A stretch of 64,000 nt of DNA from Microcoleus sp. FACHB-672 (GTDB lineage: Bacteria; Cyanobacteriota; Cyanobacteriia; Cyanobacteriales; Oscillatoriaceae). Made by a program: the position numbers and the translations under genes. The stretch's first letter is position 1; every line of letters begins with the position of its first letter. Positions 1 to 8,863 of this stretch are shown one piece after another. Location: NCBI RefSeq assembly GCF_014695725.1, contig NZ_JACJOU010000007.1, forward strand, positions 124,001 through 188,000, read 5' to 3'. Below the pieces are notes generated by a model. The model ran no database searches. It was not told the DNA's origin and saw only the letters and a list, made by a program, of their open reading frames with translations.

Positions 1-104
1 ATCGCCCCGCGTCCAGTAAATTCATAAACAAAACTCTGCTGGCGTTTGTTTGCCGGCAAAAAATCATTCAATTCTGCATCAAACCGGAAAATAGCTTGAT
101 TCAT
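1..104 (-). CDS. Mut7-C RNase domain protein, N-terminal fragment (runs off left edge)
   Basis: Only the first 34 codons are in the window; the gene continues past base 1. The ATG is the complement of 102-104, and the translation begins MNQAIFRFDAELNDFLP. This matches the start of the ubiquitin-like domain that precedes the Mut7-C (PIN-like) RNase domain in many bacterial proteins. The family is predicted to be a cytoplasmic RNase. The identification rests on the N-terminal signature alone, because the catalytic part is outside the window. It is transcribed away from the ROK remnant at 253-558. Confidence 0.6.
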   Translation of the reverse strand, partial: MNQAIFRFDAELNDFLPANKRQQSFVYEFTGRGA

Positions 105-252
105 TTAAATTAATGCGCCCCAAGTGTTTGAAAAAATAAATTTTGATCTAAATCTATCGTAATCACTGACTTCGCTTTTGTCGCGTTCCGTTCGTTTTAG
201 ACTTGAGTGGTTGGCTATCAAAAAAGAATGAAATTCTGTGGGACTTCTAGCG

Positions 253-558
253 CTTGATGTTGGGTTCACAAAGCTGGCTACGGGATTTTACATCACCGTC
301 AGCACCTGCATTGGCGGCGGTTAGATTCTCAATGGACAGCCTTGGCGCGGTGCTGATGGCATGGCCGGCAAGATTGGCCATACCGTGGTTGATCCAACTG
401 GCCCTGTTTGTTTATACGGCAAGCGAGGGTGTGTGGAGAGACTCGCTTCCGGGCCATATATGGCGCAACAAGCGCGAGAACGCCTGCAAGCTCGGCCAGA
501 ACAAGGGTCACGGTTGCGCCATCTTGTTAAGGGCAACCTAAATAAAATTACAGGTTGA
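253..558 (+). pseudogene. ROK-family sugar kinase remnant (truncated, in-frame stop)
   Basis: Read in one frame, this stretch gives a continuous piece of a ROK protein: FYITVSTCIGGG, then TAG at 322-324, then ILNGQPWRGADGMAGKIGHT, VDPTGPV and YGKRGCVERLASG. The GxxGH and zinc-binding CxCGxxGCxE-like segments are the hallmark of ROK glucokinases, but the first cysteines are altered here (CLYGKRGC). Only about 100 of the usual 300 codons remain: the N-terminal ATP-binding part and the C-terminal third are missing, and a stop interrupts the middle. No start or ribosome-binding site is visible. This is a decayed gene rather than a coding gene. The rest of 105-632 shows nothing else I can support. 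Confidence 0.75.
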
Positions 559-632
559 GCCGGCACGCGATTAAAAATGATAAATTGAAAAATTCTCATT
601 TTAAATTTTTATCGGGTGCGAGGTGACTCTCC

Positions 633-1397
633 GTGCAATTCACACTCTCTGTTTCTCCGAGGAAAATCGCCAAAGTTCTGACTGCCGCCGTCATTTTTTT
701 TACGGCTGCCGGTGTTGCTGTACAAGTTGCTAAATACGGCTTTAACTATCGGGAAGATTGGTTAAAGATATTTAACCTCGATAGAGAACTAAATTATCCT
801 TCCTGGTACGCTTCTTTTACCTTAATCTTTTGTTCTCTTCTGCTCACCACCATTGCTTCAGCAAAGAAGATAGAGGGTGATCGCTACTTTCGGCATTGGA
901 AAGCTTTATCTATCATTTTTCTAATTTTTTCTCTCGATGAAGCTATTAGTCTTCATGAAATCTTGATTATTCCCGATTTGCGTCGGTTTCTGCATCTTGG
1001 GGGAATCTTTTATTATGTTTGGGTTATTCCCGCCCTTGTATTTGTCGGACTTGTTGGACTCGCTTACTATAAATTTATCAAACATCTTCCCAAACAAACA
1101 ACGATTTTATTTCTGCTTGCCGGGGGAATTTATATCGGCGGTGCATTGGGTATGGAAATGATTGGGGGATATTACACGGATTTATATGGAAAAAATAATT
1201 TAACTTATGCCCTAATTACCTGCTTGGAAGAATTTCTTGAAATGGCAGGAATTGTTGTGTTCATCCACGGGTTACTGGATTATATGCGTTTTTACCTAAA
1301 AAACTTAAATGTGCAAGTCGAGTTTATGGAGGAAAGAAAGCAACCAGTGAGAAAATCATCGGTTCATCCTGATATGCGGTCAAATAATAACCATTAA
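633..1397 (+). CDS. Polytopic membrane protein of unknown function
   Basis: I do not recognise the family. The 254-residue protein starts at GTG with a good GAGGTGA site about 7 bases upstream. It has about six hydrophobic segments covering most of its length and a charged, Lys/Arg-rich C-terminal tail. Acidic and histidine residues sit within or next to membrane segments (SLDEAISLHE near residue 105, CLEEFLEMAG near residue 200), which suggests a metal- or proton-linked role or a quinone/lipid-binding site. The next gene starts 3 bases after the stop, so the two are very probably co-transcribed and coupled in translation. It may assist or regulate the GT39-like enzyme. Confidence 0.75.
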   Translation: MQFTLSVSPRKIAKVLTAAVIFFTAAGVAVQVAKYGFNYREDWLKIFNLDRELNYPSWYASFTLIFCSLLLTTIASAKKIEGDRYFRHWKALSIIFLIFSLDEAISLHEILIIPDLRRFLHLGGIFYYVWVIPALVFVGLVGLAYYKFIKHLPKQTTILFLLAGGIYIGGALGMEMIGGYYTDLYGKNNLTYALITCLEEFLEMAGIVVFIHGLLDYMRFYLKNLNVQVEFMEERKQPVRKSSVHPDMRSNNNH

Positions 1398-1400
1398 TCA

Positions 1401-3185
1401 ATGAGCATTCAAAACGAAAGTTTAAAATTAAAAAAAAATAGAGATTTCTGGCTGCATCTTCTACTGCTCTTGCTGTGGATTGCTATCGGTGCCGGTTTAC
1501 GCTTTACCCATTTAGCCTCGAAAAATCCTTCAACCATTGAGCTAGCAACCCTAATTTTTAGCTTGGGCAACAGTGTGCAAACCGTGCCGGTGGAGCAAGC
1601 AATCACGCTTGATAAGCTTCTGCAACCCTTACAACCGGCACCGATCTTGGGCATCCGTGAAGTGATTCACAACCTGATGACAGAAAGTACCCATCCCCCA
1701 ATTTATTTTGCGTTAAGTCACTGGTGGTTAAAACTATTTCCTGCAAATGATGGATTGGTTTCATTATGGGCAGGACGAGCGCTGAGTGCCCTTTTTGGGG
1801 TCGTCTCAATTCCTGCCATGTTTGGCTTTGGATGGCTGGCTTTTCGTTCTCGCTTAGTTGGACAAATTGCCGCTGCCATGATGGCAGTTTCTCCCTACGG
1901 CATTTATTTGGCTCAAGAAGCTCGACATTACACTTTAACAATTTTATTAATCATAGCATCTTTATGTTGCTTGGTCGTTGCTACCCGAATCATTCAAAAT
2001 AAAATTGTTCTGCCGGCTCCGATAGTATTAATTTGGGTAGTCGTTAATAGTTTGGGAATTGCTGTTCATTACTTCTTCGTGCTTACCCTCGCTGCGGAAG
2101 CTTTAGTCTTGCTAAAATTTTGGCTTGCAGATTGGCAATTCGCAAAGAAGAAATCAGAAGGCGAAAATTCTCCTTCTCCTTTCCTCTCTAAATCCTGGTG
2201 GCGAATTTATGGCACTGCCGCCGGCACTCTCATCGGATGCTTAGTTTGGCTGCCGGCTTTGAAAGGTGCTTCTGATAGTGAACTGACAAAATGGATTTAT
2301 GAAGGGAATCCCTTGAGTGACTTCTTCGCACCGATTGCTCGGCTTGTGGCTTGGTTGATCACGATGCTTTCATTGTTGCCGGTGGAAGGGCAAAGTTTAC
2401 CCATTACTGTTGCTTCTAGTTTATTACTGGGAATTTTTATCCTCTGGGCGGTGACAATTTTTATTCGGGGAACCAGAAGGCAAATGCAGCAGCCGGCGAT
2501 TCGTTTAAGCCTCCAAGTCTTAGGTGGATTTATTTTAGCAGCAATTTTCATAATTTTATGTGTCACTTATATTGTGGGTGCTGATGTAACCCTAGCCGCT
2601 CGTTATCATTTTTTCTACTTTCCTGCTGTGATAGTTTTCCTGGCAGCGAGTCTTGCCGTTTATTGGGATCATTCCCCGACGGAAGGGCGGGGAATAGGGA
2701 CATTTTCGCTGATACCTTTCTCATTTATGGGTGGAAAGAAAACGGTAAGTATAATTTTACTGATGGGTTTGATCGGGAGTCTAACAGTTGTTTCCAATTT
2801 AGGGTTTCAAAAATCTAAACGCGCCGATCTTTTGGTTCCTATCATTCAACAAACCTCTCAGGTGCCGGTTTTAATCGCGATGGTTCATAAAACTCACGCT
2901 GAAACGAGAGCGCTGATGGTATTAGCTTTGGAATTCAAACGCAACAAGGGTTTATTAAAAACTGCAAAGAATTCTCCTCAATTTCTTCTAACTCACAAAG
3001 ACGATGATTCTCAGCCGGCTACTGATACCCTCAGCAGAACCTTGAGTCAAATGCCACGCCCTTTGGATTTATGGGCTGTCAATTTTAACGCCCCCATTGG
3101 CGCGGAATCACAAAACTGTGTGCTTGATTCTAAATCCAAGCCAAAAGTGACAGGTTATAAATACCGGCTTTATCACTGCCTTTAA
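1401..3185 (+). CDS. GT39/ArnT-like membrane glycosyltransferase
   Basis: A 594-residue integral membrane protein with a short cytoplasmic Lys-rich N-terminus and about a dozen transmembrane helices. The first periplasmic loop ends in STHPPIYFAL, followed by GRALSALFGVVSIPAMFG and SPYGIYLAQEARHYTL. This is the arrangement seen in the dolichyl/undecaprenyl-phosphate-sugar-dependent glycosyltransferases of the RgtA/B/C/D and PMT superfamily (GT-C fold). Such enzymes transfer a lipid-linked sugar to a lipid, polysaccharide or protein on the outer face of the plasma membrane. Acceptor and sugar cannot be told from sequence. It forms an operon with the membrane protein upstream (3-base gap). Confidence 0.8.
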   Translation: MSIQNESLKLKKNRDFWLHLLLLLLWIAIGAGLRFTHLASKNPSTIELATLIFSLGNSVQTVPVEQAITLDKLLQPLQPAPILGIREVIHNLMTESTHPPIYFALSHWWLKLFPANDGLVSLWAGRALSALFGVVSIPAMFGFGWLAFRSRLVGQIAAAMMAVSPYGIYLAQEARHYTLTILLIIASLCCLVVATRIIQNKIVLPAPIVLIWVVVNSLGIAVHYFFVLTLAAEALVLLKFWLADWQFAKKKSEGENSPSPFLSKSWWRIYGTAAGTLIGCLVWLPALKGASDSELTKWIYEGNPLSDFFAPIARLVAWLITMLSLLPVEGQSLPITVASSLLLGIFILWAVTIFIRGTRRQMQQPAIRLSLQVLGGFILAAIFIILCVTYIVGADVTLAARYHFFYFPAVIVFLAASLAVYWDHSPTEGRGIGTFSLIPFSFMGGKKTVSIILLMGLIGSLTVVSNLGFQKSKRADLLVPIIQQTSQVPVLIAMVHKTHAETRALMVLALEFKRNKGLLKTAKNSPQFLLTHKDDDSQPATDTLSRTLSQMPRPLDLWAVNFNAPIGAESQNCVLDSKSKPKVTGYKYRLYHCL

Positions 3186-3294
3186 ATTAGGCTACAATAA
3201 TTGAAATTTAAAAAATATACTCAATAAATACTGTCAGTAAAAACCAGCCCACCAGACAGCAATTCAAAACTCAGTAATTAGGAATTCTTTTTCA

Positions 3295-3759
3295 ATGACA
3301 ATCTACTTTTACAGTACCCATGATCAATACGGTTGCTTCTCCAATTTTTCGCCCCACGGCTTTGAATTAGACGGTGCTTATTGGCCAACCAGTGAGCATT
3401 ACTTTCAAGCCCAAAAATTTGTCGGCACCCCCCACGCTGACGAAATTCGACAGGTAAAAGCACCCAAAGATGCTGCCAAAATGGGACGCGAACGCAAACG
3501 TCCCCTACGTCCGGATTGGGAAGACGTGAAAGACGATATTATGCGAAAAGCCGTTTTAAAAAAATTTGAAACTCATGCCGGCATCCGCGAAATTCTTTTA
3601 GCAACCGGCGATGAAGAAATTGTCGAGAATTCTCCGATTGACTATTACTGGGGTTGCGGTGCTGATGGCAGTGGCAAAAATATGCTCGGAAAGATTCTAG
3701 TAGAAGTGCGAGAAATTCTACGCGAACGCATTGAAGAAAAAAGTGGCCCCCTCTCCTAA
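3295..3759 (+). CDS. NADAR (YbiA-like) N-glycosidase
   Basis: This 154-residue protein matches the NADAR/YbiA family along its whole length. It begins TIYFYSTHDQYGCFSNF, then has the family signature WPTSEHYFQAQKF, the AAKMGR segment, and the terminal block YYWGCGADGSGKNMLGKIL. YbiA hydrolyses the N-glycosidic bond of reactive riboflavin-pathway intermediates, and related NADAR proteins remove ADP-ribose from modified guanine in DNA or act beside NAD-consuming systems. The glutamate of TSEH and the tryptophan of YYWG are the conserved active-site residues. It stands alone, with no defence neighbour, so a housekeeping detoxification role is the simpler reading. Confidence 0.9.
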   Translation: MTIYFYSTHDQYGCFSNFSPHGFELDGAYWPTSEHYFQAQKFVGTPHADEIRQVKAPKDAAKMGRERKRPLRPDWEDVKDDIMRKAVLKKFETHAGIREILLATGDEEIVENSPIDYYWGCGADGSGKNMLGKILVEVREILRERIEEKSGPLS

Positions 3760-3816
3760 TTCTTCCTCTGCACGTTAGATGTACTGTTTTTGAGCTGGAA
3801 GAACTAATGATTCACA

Positions 3817-4563
3817 TCAGGAGACGCGCCTCAATGTTTCCAGCGTAAGACTTGTAAAATTACCCTGATCGTCAAACTGGCGAATTACCCGTTGATGTTG
3901 AGTGGAATTCAGCAGCCATCCAACTGCAATCGTAAATGCTTCGCCGATTGCTAGCTGAAGAGGACAGCTTAAAGAAATTCCATCTGGAAAAAAGAACACT
4001 CGATTTTGTTCTCCCAGAGAATCGAATCCTTGCCATTGAATCGCAATCGCTTCAGAAACTTGTAAATCAGGCGTCATACTCACGCTGTTGCCTTGCCAAA
4101 CCCCGCTCAAGTTTTCCACAGAAGGCTGCGCCGGCTCACTCGGAGGAACCGATAGCTGTTCCCGAATGACTTTCATTGTTTGCAAAGCGTAGCTCTCATC
4201 ATATTGTGTTACAAAACGAGTTCGCTGGTTTTCATGCCTGAACCCTATTTGCATGAAAAGCCCTGAGCCAGCCTCTAGCTGTTGTCCACCCCACGAAAAT
4301 GTATTTTCTAAAAAAAGTGACGACAGGCAATTGTCTTTTGTATACCGGCCATAGTCTTGTTCTTCCTTCGTTCCATCCGCATAGCTATTGTAATTAACAT
4401 GATGAATTTCAGTTTGTTCTGAATTCAGTTCTAAACTGGTAATGACGTTAACCACTTTTAAAATTTCCAAACTTGGTGAATAGGTTGTCCAAGTTCCGTG
4501 CCAGATGTCGGCTTGAAATTTACAACAATTTTCCCAATTCTTAAGATTCCAGTTCATTGGCAT
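3817..4563 (-). CDS. DUF3598 family protein (lipocalin-like)
   Basis: The 248-residue product starts MNWNLKNWENCC and has WHGTWTTYSP near residue 20, the recognised N-terminal signature of cyanobacterial DUF3598 proteins. The rest alternates beta-strand-like segments with many aromatic residues, consistent with the calycin/lipocalin fold that DUF3598 shares with the CpcS/CpcT bilin lyases. There are no membrane segments or signal peptide, so it is cytoplasmic. No function has been firmly assigned, and a role in binding a hydrophobic ligand is inference. It is convergent with the NADAR gene and the only minus-strand gene between two plus-strand genes. The start at MP could also be the ATG two codons downstream. 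Confidence 0.8.
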   Translation of the reverse strand: MPMNWNLKNWENCCKFQADIWHGTWTTYSPSLEILKVVNVITSLELNSEQTEIHHVNYNSYADGTKEEQDYGRYTKDNCLSSLFLENTFSWGGQQLEAGSGLFMQIGFRHENQRTRFVTQYDESYALQTMKVIREQLSVPPSEPAQPSVENLSGVWQGNSVSMTPDLQVSEAIAIQWQGFDSLGEQNRVFFFPDGISLSCPLQLAIGEAFTIAVGWLLNSTQHQRVIRQFDDQGNFTSLTLETLRRVS

Positions 4564-4748
4564 GATTGTTTCAATAAACGGTTGTTTAGTAGGCAGAATT
4601 TTATCATAAAAGCGTTAATAATTTGTAATTGTTATCACACTTGTTTTAACAGGCTTTGTGAGAAATCGCGATCTTTACGCTATGAGTGAGTTTAACCGCT
4701 AAGATTTAGTTAGAGTAAAAAATTATAAAATTCTCGAATGCAGGAAAC

Positions 4749-5153
4749 ATGGCATCAGCAAAACCAGAAACTTTAGAAGTTGCTCATCTGGCATTTCAAT
4801 ACTTTTCTCAAGGACTAGCAACCGGCAACTGGGAACCCTTCTTAGCTACGCTCACAGAAGACTTTACCTTTTGGTTTCCGGTGGGATTGTATAAGGGAGT
4901 GAACACCGGCAAAGATCGGGCGGCTGCTTTCTTCCAGTACGTTTCTGAGGCGTTTAGCGAAGGACTTACTGTTACAGTGGAACGTGTTACGAGTAACGAC
5001 ACAACGGTTGTTTTCGAGATTCACTCGCAGGGAAGTCTTAGGGGGAAATCTTACAGCAACAAGGCGGCAGTATCTTTAGATGTTCGCGGCAACCAAATTT
5101 GTGCTTATCGCGAGTATCTCAGTATTATCGTTCAACCTAGCAGTGCGGAATAG
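4749..5153 (+). CDS. NTF2-like/SnoaL-type protein
   Basis: A 134-residue single-domain protein of the NTF2-like (SnoaL/ketosteroid-isomerase) fold. It has an N-terminal helix (AHLAFQYFSQGLATGNWEPF), then TEDFTFWFPVG and alternating strands ending in AYREYLSIIV. Proteins of this fold bind small hydrophobic compounds or act as isomerases or polyketide cyclases. The catalytic residues differ between subfamilies, so no reaction can be named. ATG is preceded by GCAGGAAAC, a usable ribosome-binding site. It seems to be a single-gene unit, followed by a 420-base gap. Confidence 0.7.
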   Translation: MASAKPETLEVAHLAFQYFSQGLATGNWEPFLATLTEDFTFWFPVGLYKGVNTGKDRAAAFFQYVSEAFSEGLTVTVERVTSNDTTVVFEIHSQGSLRGKSYSNKAAVSLDVRGNQICAYREYLSIIVQPSSAE

Positions 5154-5277
5154 GTGGGGAACTTCTCAGGGGACTTTTTGGCAAATTGATGGATAGGGTT
5201 TGATTTATTTGCTAAAAAATTTATAAAAGCGCAAGGTGACGGCGTTTGCCTCTTTATTAACTTTTGCAAAATATCAT

Positions 5278-5305
5278 TGACACAAATAGACTAATATGTA
5301 GATAT
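5278..5305 (+). promoter_or_regulatory. Candidate sigma70-type promoter in the 5154-5573 gap
   Basis: A perfect TTGACA (5278-5283) is followed after 16-18 bases by AT-rich TAGATATT, a weak -10 match. It lies about 270 bases upstream of the pentapeptide gene and would give a long leader. Nothing else in 5154-5573 is recognised. Confidence 0.3.
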
Positions 5306-5573
5306 TGTGCCATATCCCTGCTGTTTCCTGATGGATTGCTGGCTGCCGACATTGAGAAGTGTTGAGATATCGTTGTCACAGCCCTGCACAAAAGTTAAGG
5401 TAAGGATGAGCGCAGGAGCGTTGAAAAGGTCAACGCACATAAAAAATATTTTGAAAGTGTTTTAAATCACTATCGGTATGTGTTTTCATCACAATCGATC
5501 TGAGATTTCAATCACCAGGCGCGACCGCAAAATGACTCATAGTATTAATTGTGAGTTTGTGGAGGGAGTGAAG

Positions 5574-6299
5574 ATGAAGCCTGGGATCTTGGCAACCGCA
5601 ATATTACTGATCGCAACCGGCACCGTGATGCCGGCTAACGCTGAGAATGCGGCACACCTGAAACAATTGCTTGAAACTAATGAGTGCGAAAGGTGCGATC
5701 TGAGCGGAATTCAGCTAGCAGGGGTTGACTTGCGCGGCGCGAATTTGAAAGAAGCCAATCTCAGGGGAACGATCCTTAACGGTGCGAACCTGAATGAAGC
5801 CAATTTGAATCAGGCGAACTTGGCGGGGGCGCAACTGCAGGGAACAACATTGGTTGGCTCGAAACTACATGGAGCCAATCTAGATGATGCGGATTTGAGC
5901 AATGCTAACCTCAGTATGGCCGGCATGGTGATTGCCAGCCTCAAGAATACCAACCTCACACAAACGAATCTGATTGGCGCAAATTTAGAAAGCGCCAAGC
6001 TTGCCGGTGCTAACCTCAATAAGGCTCATCAGTCTGTTGCCAACCTGGGGAACACAAATCTGATGGGTGGCAGCGTATACGCAATGGATGTCAGTGGCGT
6101 CAATCTGCGAGATGCCGATTTGACTGGGGCGAACTTAGCCGACGCAAATTTGAGAGGTTCCGATTTATCCGGCGCAAACCTTGTCGGTGCAAATTTGGGG
6201 AATGTCGATCTGAGAAATGCTTTGCTGCAAAATACAACAATGCCCGATGGTAAGCCGGCAGAATCTTCCGTAAGCTCGGTCAACGGTCATCAAGAGTGA
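5574..6299 (+). CDS. Secreted pentapeptide-repeat protein
   Basis: The ATG at 5574 is chosen because GGAGGGA at 5561-5567 sits 6 bases upstream and the product then begins with a clear signal peptide: Lys, a hydrophobic run, and a cleavage site after MPANA. An upstream in-frame ATG at 5478 would bury this signal. After a short helix and a CERCDLSG motif come about 30 A(N/D)LXX pentapeptide repeats, which fold into a right-handed quadrilateral beta-helix. The C-terminal 25 residues are non-repeat. Such proteins are abundant in cyanobacteria and mostly of unknown function; export to the periplasm or thylakoid lumen is inferred from the signal peptide. Confidence 0.85.
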   Translation: MKPGILATAILLIATGTVMPANAENAAHLKQLLETNECERCDLSGIQLAGVDLRGANLKEANLRGTILNGANLNEANLNQANLAGAQLQGTTLVGSKLHGANLDDADLSNANLSMAGMVIASLKNTNLTQTNLIGANLESAKLAGANLNKAHQSVANLGNTNLMGGSVYAMDVSGVNLRDADLTGANLADANLRGSDLSGANLVGANLGNVDLRNALLQNTTMPDGKPAESSVSSVNGHQE

Positions 6300-6324
6300 G
6301 CATCAAAAAAATCAAGAATTTAGA

Positions 6325-6355
6325 AGTAGGAGCCGGCTCGAATACGGCTCCTACT
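6325..6355. terminator. Hairpin between convergent genes, likely terminator
   Basis: A perfect 11-bp stem (AGTAGGAGCCG pairing with CGGCTCCTACT) has a 9-base loop. On the plus strand it is followed by only a weak T-rich run. It lies between the pentapeptide gene and the convergent cupin gene and could serve both. Confidence 0.5.
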
Positions 6356-6448
6356 CTATGTTTTACGAGAGTCCTTTAAACGCTCTCCTTGTTCTTATAC
6401 AAGCATTACAGGCTGGAGAGCCGATGGATTAGCTAAGCGCAAACAAGC

Positions 6449-6859
6449 TTATGCCCCAGCAGAAACAGCCTCATCACTAGCAAGGCGAATTGTGTCATCC
6501 TCGCCCAGATATTCGCCGTTTTGGACTTCAATGATCACCACAGGAATCGCACCTGGATTTTCCACACGGTGAGGTGTGCATTGAGGAACGTAGGTAGAAC
6601 GGTATTGAGTCACTAATACTTCCTCATCACCACAGATCACCTTGGCTGTACCGGAAACAACGATCCAGTGTTCGCTGCGATGATAGTGAATTTGCGCCGT
6701 CATCGTATGACCTGGTTTAATCTCAATTTGATTAATCCGATATCGTGGGCCTTCTTCTAAAACGGTGACTTTGCCCCAAAATCTTTCTTCTGCTTGATTA
6801 GAACTCGCTTCAGGTAAATTGGCGCTCTCTTCCTGAACTTCGTTTTGCTCTTCGCTCAT
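6449..6859 (-). CDS. Cupin protein, mannose-6-phosphate isomerase type II C-terminal-like
   Basis: This 136-residue protein has an acidic, disordered N-terminus (about 25 residues rich in Glu, Ser and Asn) followed by one cupin barrel. The barrel shows FWGKVTVLEEGPRY, IKPGHTMTAQIHYHRSEHWI (a metal-binding HxHxxxxH-like motif), VSGTAKVICG, and PHRVENPG with the second histidine. This is the C-terminal isomerase domain of type II phosphomannose isomerase/GDP-mannose pyrophosphorylase, here free-standing. Stand-alone versions are common in cyanobacteria. A role in sugar-phosphate isomerisation for polysaccharide synthesis is plausible but not proven. Confidence 0.85.
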   Translation of the reverse strand: MSEEQNEVQEESANLPEASSNQAEERFWGKVTVLEEGPRYRINQIEIKPGHTMTAQIHYHRSEHWIVVSGTAKVICGDEEVLVTQYRSTYVPQCTPHRVENPGAIPVVIIEVQNGEYLGEDDTIRLASDEAVSAGA

Positions 6860-7034
6860 GGCTTGCCTCTAGTCAGTGTCATATTTATTGTGTGCTAGCG
6901 ACTAACAATTCGAGTATCTCAGGCTTGCCAAAATATCAAATCGTTACGACACTAACCGAAAGTTGATTGTTTGCATACGGTGGCAGCAGTTAACGAAGTC
7001 TGCGCCATCGGCAAGTTCAACACATTGCACCGAA

Positions 7035-8078
7035 TTACCCAACTGCCGGCTCTAGTAGCTGAATCGTACCAGTGCCGGCATCAATTTCCACTTCCCCACC
7101 AATCGGCAAGGTGAATTTATTCGGAATGTGACCAATCATCGAACCGTACCACGCGGGTATTCGCAGGGGTTTGATGTGTTCCGACAACACTTGCCCCAAT
7201 GTCAGGGATTTATCGGGTTCTTCTGGGTCACAATCGGTACATTGACCAAAGATAAACCCAGAAATTTGGTTAAGAATCCCTGCCAATTTTAATTGAGTCA
7301 GCATTCGGTCGATGCGATAAACTTCTTCGCCGATTTCTTCGACAAAGAGAATTTTCTGCTTCCAGTCTGGCAGGTAAGGAGAACCCACCATCGCCGTCAG
7401 GACAGATAAATTACCACCCACAAGTTGACCCCTTGCTTTACCGGCAGTCAGGGTTGTTACGCGGACTTGAGCTTGTGGGTTACCTCGGCTGCCGGTGTTG
7501 GGGGCATTTCGCAGCATCATCGCTTCCCCATTAAACAAAATGCGCTTGAAGCAATTGACAGAAAAAGGATTCCAACTCGACGTACCCACCGGCCCGTGAA
7601 ACGTCACAAGGCCACTGCGGGCGTAAATGGCCAGCAGCAAGGAGGTGATATCGCTGTAACCAATAATAATTTTTGGATGCCGGCGGATGAGTTCGTAATC
7701 GAGTAACGGCAAAATCCGACTGCCTCCCCAACCTCCCCGCATCGCAATCAACGCTTTCACCGAGGTATCGGCAAACATCGCATTCACATCAGCGGCGCGA
7801 TCCACATCTTTGCCGCCCAAATAGCCATACCGATCCCGCACATGAGCGGCAGGCTTGACTTTTAACCCAAATTTTGCAAGCTCTTTTTTAACAAAATCGA
7901 TATCTTCGGGATCAAGGAAACTGGCGGGGTTAATCAATCCCACCGTATCACCAGCTTTTAAGCGGGGGGGTTTGAGGATGGCGGGTGGGGGCGGGTTATC
8001 TTGGGCGGCTGCCGGCACCTGTGAAGCCAGCATGGCCAAGCCAAACGTTTTGAGAAAAAAGCGGCGATTAATTGTCAT
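7035..8078 (-). CDS. LD-carboxypeptidase (peptidase family S66), Tat-exported
   Basis: The chosen ATG (complement of 8076-8078) gives MTINRRFFLKTFG, a twin-arginine signal, followed by a hydrophobic stretch and a Pro-rich linker after AAAQ. The upstream in-frame start at 8129 would place 17 residues before the signal. The mature domain has the S66 features: LKAGDTVGLINPAS, the nucleophile region MRGGWGGSRILPLLDY, GYSDITSLLLAIYARSGL, FHGP, then FVEEIGEEVYRIDRML with the catalytic Glu, and the C-terminal GHIPNKFTLPIGGEVEID. LD-carboxypeptidases cleave the L-Lys/DAP-D-Ala bond of muropeptides, and MccF relatives cleave peptide antibiotics. Periplasmic murein recycling is the most likely role. 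Confidence 0.88.
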   Translation of the reverse strand: MTINRRFFLKTFGLAMLASQVPAAAQDNPPPPAILKPPRLKAGDTVGLINPASFLDPEDIDFVKKELAKFGLKVKPAAHVRDRYGYLGGKDVDRAADVNAMFADTSVKALIAMRGGWGGSRILPLLDYELIRRHPKIIIGYSDITSLLLAIYARSGLVTFHGPVGTSSWNPFSVNCFKRILFNGEAMMLRNAPNTGSRGNPQAQVRVTTLTAGKARGQLVGGNLSVLTAMVGSPYLPDWKQKILFVEEIGEEVYRIDRMLTQLKLAGILNQISGFIFGQCTDCDPEEPDKSLTLGQVLSEHIKPLRIPAWYGSMIGHIPNKFTLPIGGEVEIDAGTGTIQLLEPAVG

Positions 8079-8182
8079 GCCGTAAGTTGTATTGATTCTT
8101 GAGTTTAAGGATGAAAGTGACAATCCCAAAACTCAATACAGTTTCGCGACACCAAAATCAACAGAGATTTCAGATTGCCGGC

Positions 8183-8863
8183 TCAACTCAAAGGACAAAA
8201 CCGTTTTTGTTCTGGCTCATATTTCCAAGCGATGCCGGCAGGATCTTTGCCGCGACTCCAGTCAGAAAATTCCGGCTTGCTTTTCCATTTACTGACAGTA
8301 TTGGCGTGAACATTGAAGCGTCGGGCGAGTTCTGCTTGCGTCATCGGCGCGGACAAGGAAAGCAGGCTTTGAGACTGTGCAATGAAAGACTGAGTGGGGC
8401 TAGAGGAATAAATTTTGGGCTGTGCCGGCACAGTTGGAACCTGCGGTTTGCGTTCAACCAACGTGTGAGGTTCCCCAGCCACGGCGGGAAACGCCGTTTC
8501 AAAGAAATACAGCATTCCCCCCTGATCGGTGACTTCAAAATGAGCAGAAAATTCTTTGGATCGCCCATCTAAATAACTTTGGGCTTCTGCGCCAGAGACA
8601 TTTGCCTTCATCGCCAAATCCAGGGTGGTAATGCGTCCCTGATTTTCTTGAATCAGCCGGTAAAAAACCGCGTTGAGCTGAGCAAGTTTGTTTTGTTGTA
8701 GTAGCCAATAGCGCTTTAACGCCCAGCCAATGCCGGTTACCAACGCCAGAGGCACAAAAATGCGCGCCGCAGCCAGGATCGCAGCGACGCCGAAGGCGAT
8801 AGGGATCACGAGAGTCAGATATCCTCCCGCGCTGCTCTCAATTTTTTTGGTATTTTTAGCCAT
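8183..8863 (-). CDS. Membrane-anchored protein with C-terminal helix-turn-helix
   Basis: I do not recognise a named family. The 226-residue protein has a hydrophobic N-terminal region (two short helices, about residues 16-45), a middle helical part resembling a small winged helix (LIQENQGRITTLDLAMKANV and following), a Pro/Gln-rich linker, and a C-terminal helix-turn-helix: MTQAELARRFNVHANTVSKW near residue 180, then WSRGKDPAGIAW. The HTH resembles MerR/Xre-like site-recognition helices. A membrane-linked DNA-binding regulator is an inference. It lies upstream of the LD-carboxypeptidase in the same direction, about 105 bases away. Confidence 0.7.
   Translation of the reverse strand: MAKNTKKIESSAGGYLTLVIPIAFGVAAILAAARIFVPLALVTGIGWALKRYWLLQQNKLAQLNAVFYRLIQENQGRITTLDLAMKANVSGAEAQSYLDGRSKEFSAHFEVTDQGGMLYFFETAFPAVAGEPHTLVERKPQVPTVPAQPKIYSSSPTQSFIAQSQSLLSLSAPMTQAELARRFNVHANTVSKWKSKPEFSDWSRGKDPAGIAWKYEPEQKRFCPLS

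Noticed and set aside
254-541. Plus- and minus-strand ORFs around 254-599
   Set aside because: The only frame with recognisable homology is the ROK frame. The others are shadows of that relic.
5478-5573. Upstream ATG of the pentapeptide gene
   Set aside because: It would put 32 residues before a clear signal peptide, and the strong GGAGGGA site serves the ATG at 5574.
6325-6355. Possible tRNA T-arm (GGCTCGAATA)
   Set aside because: The sequence is a simple 11-bp hairpin; no cloverleaf or acceptor stem can be drawn around it.
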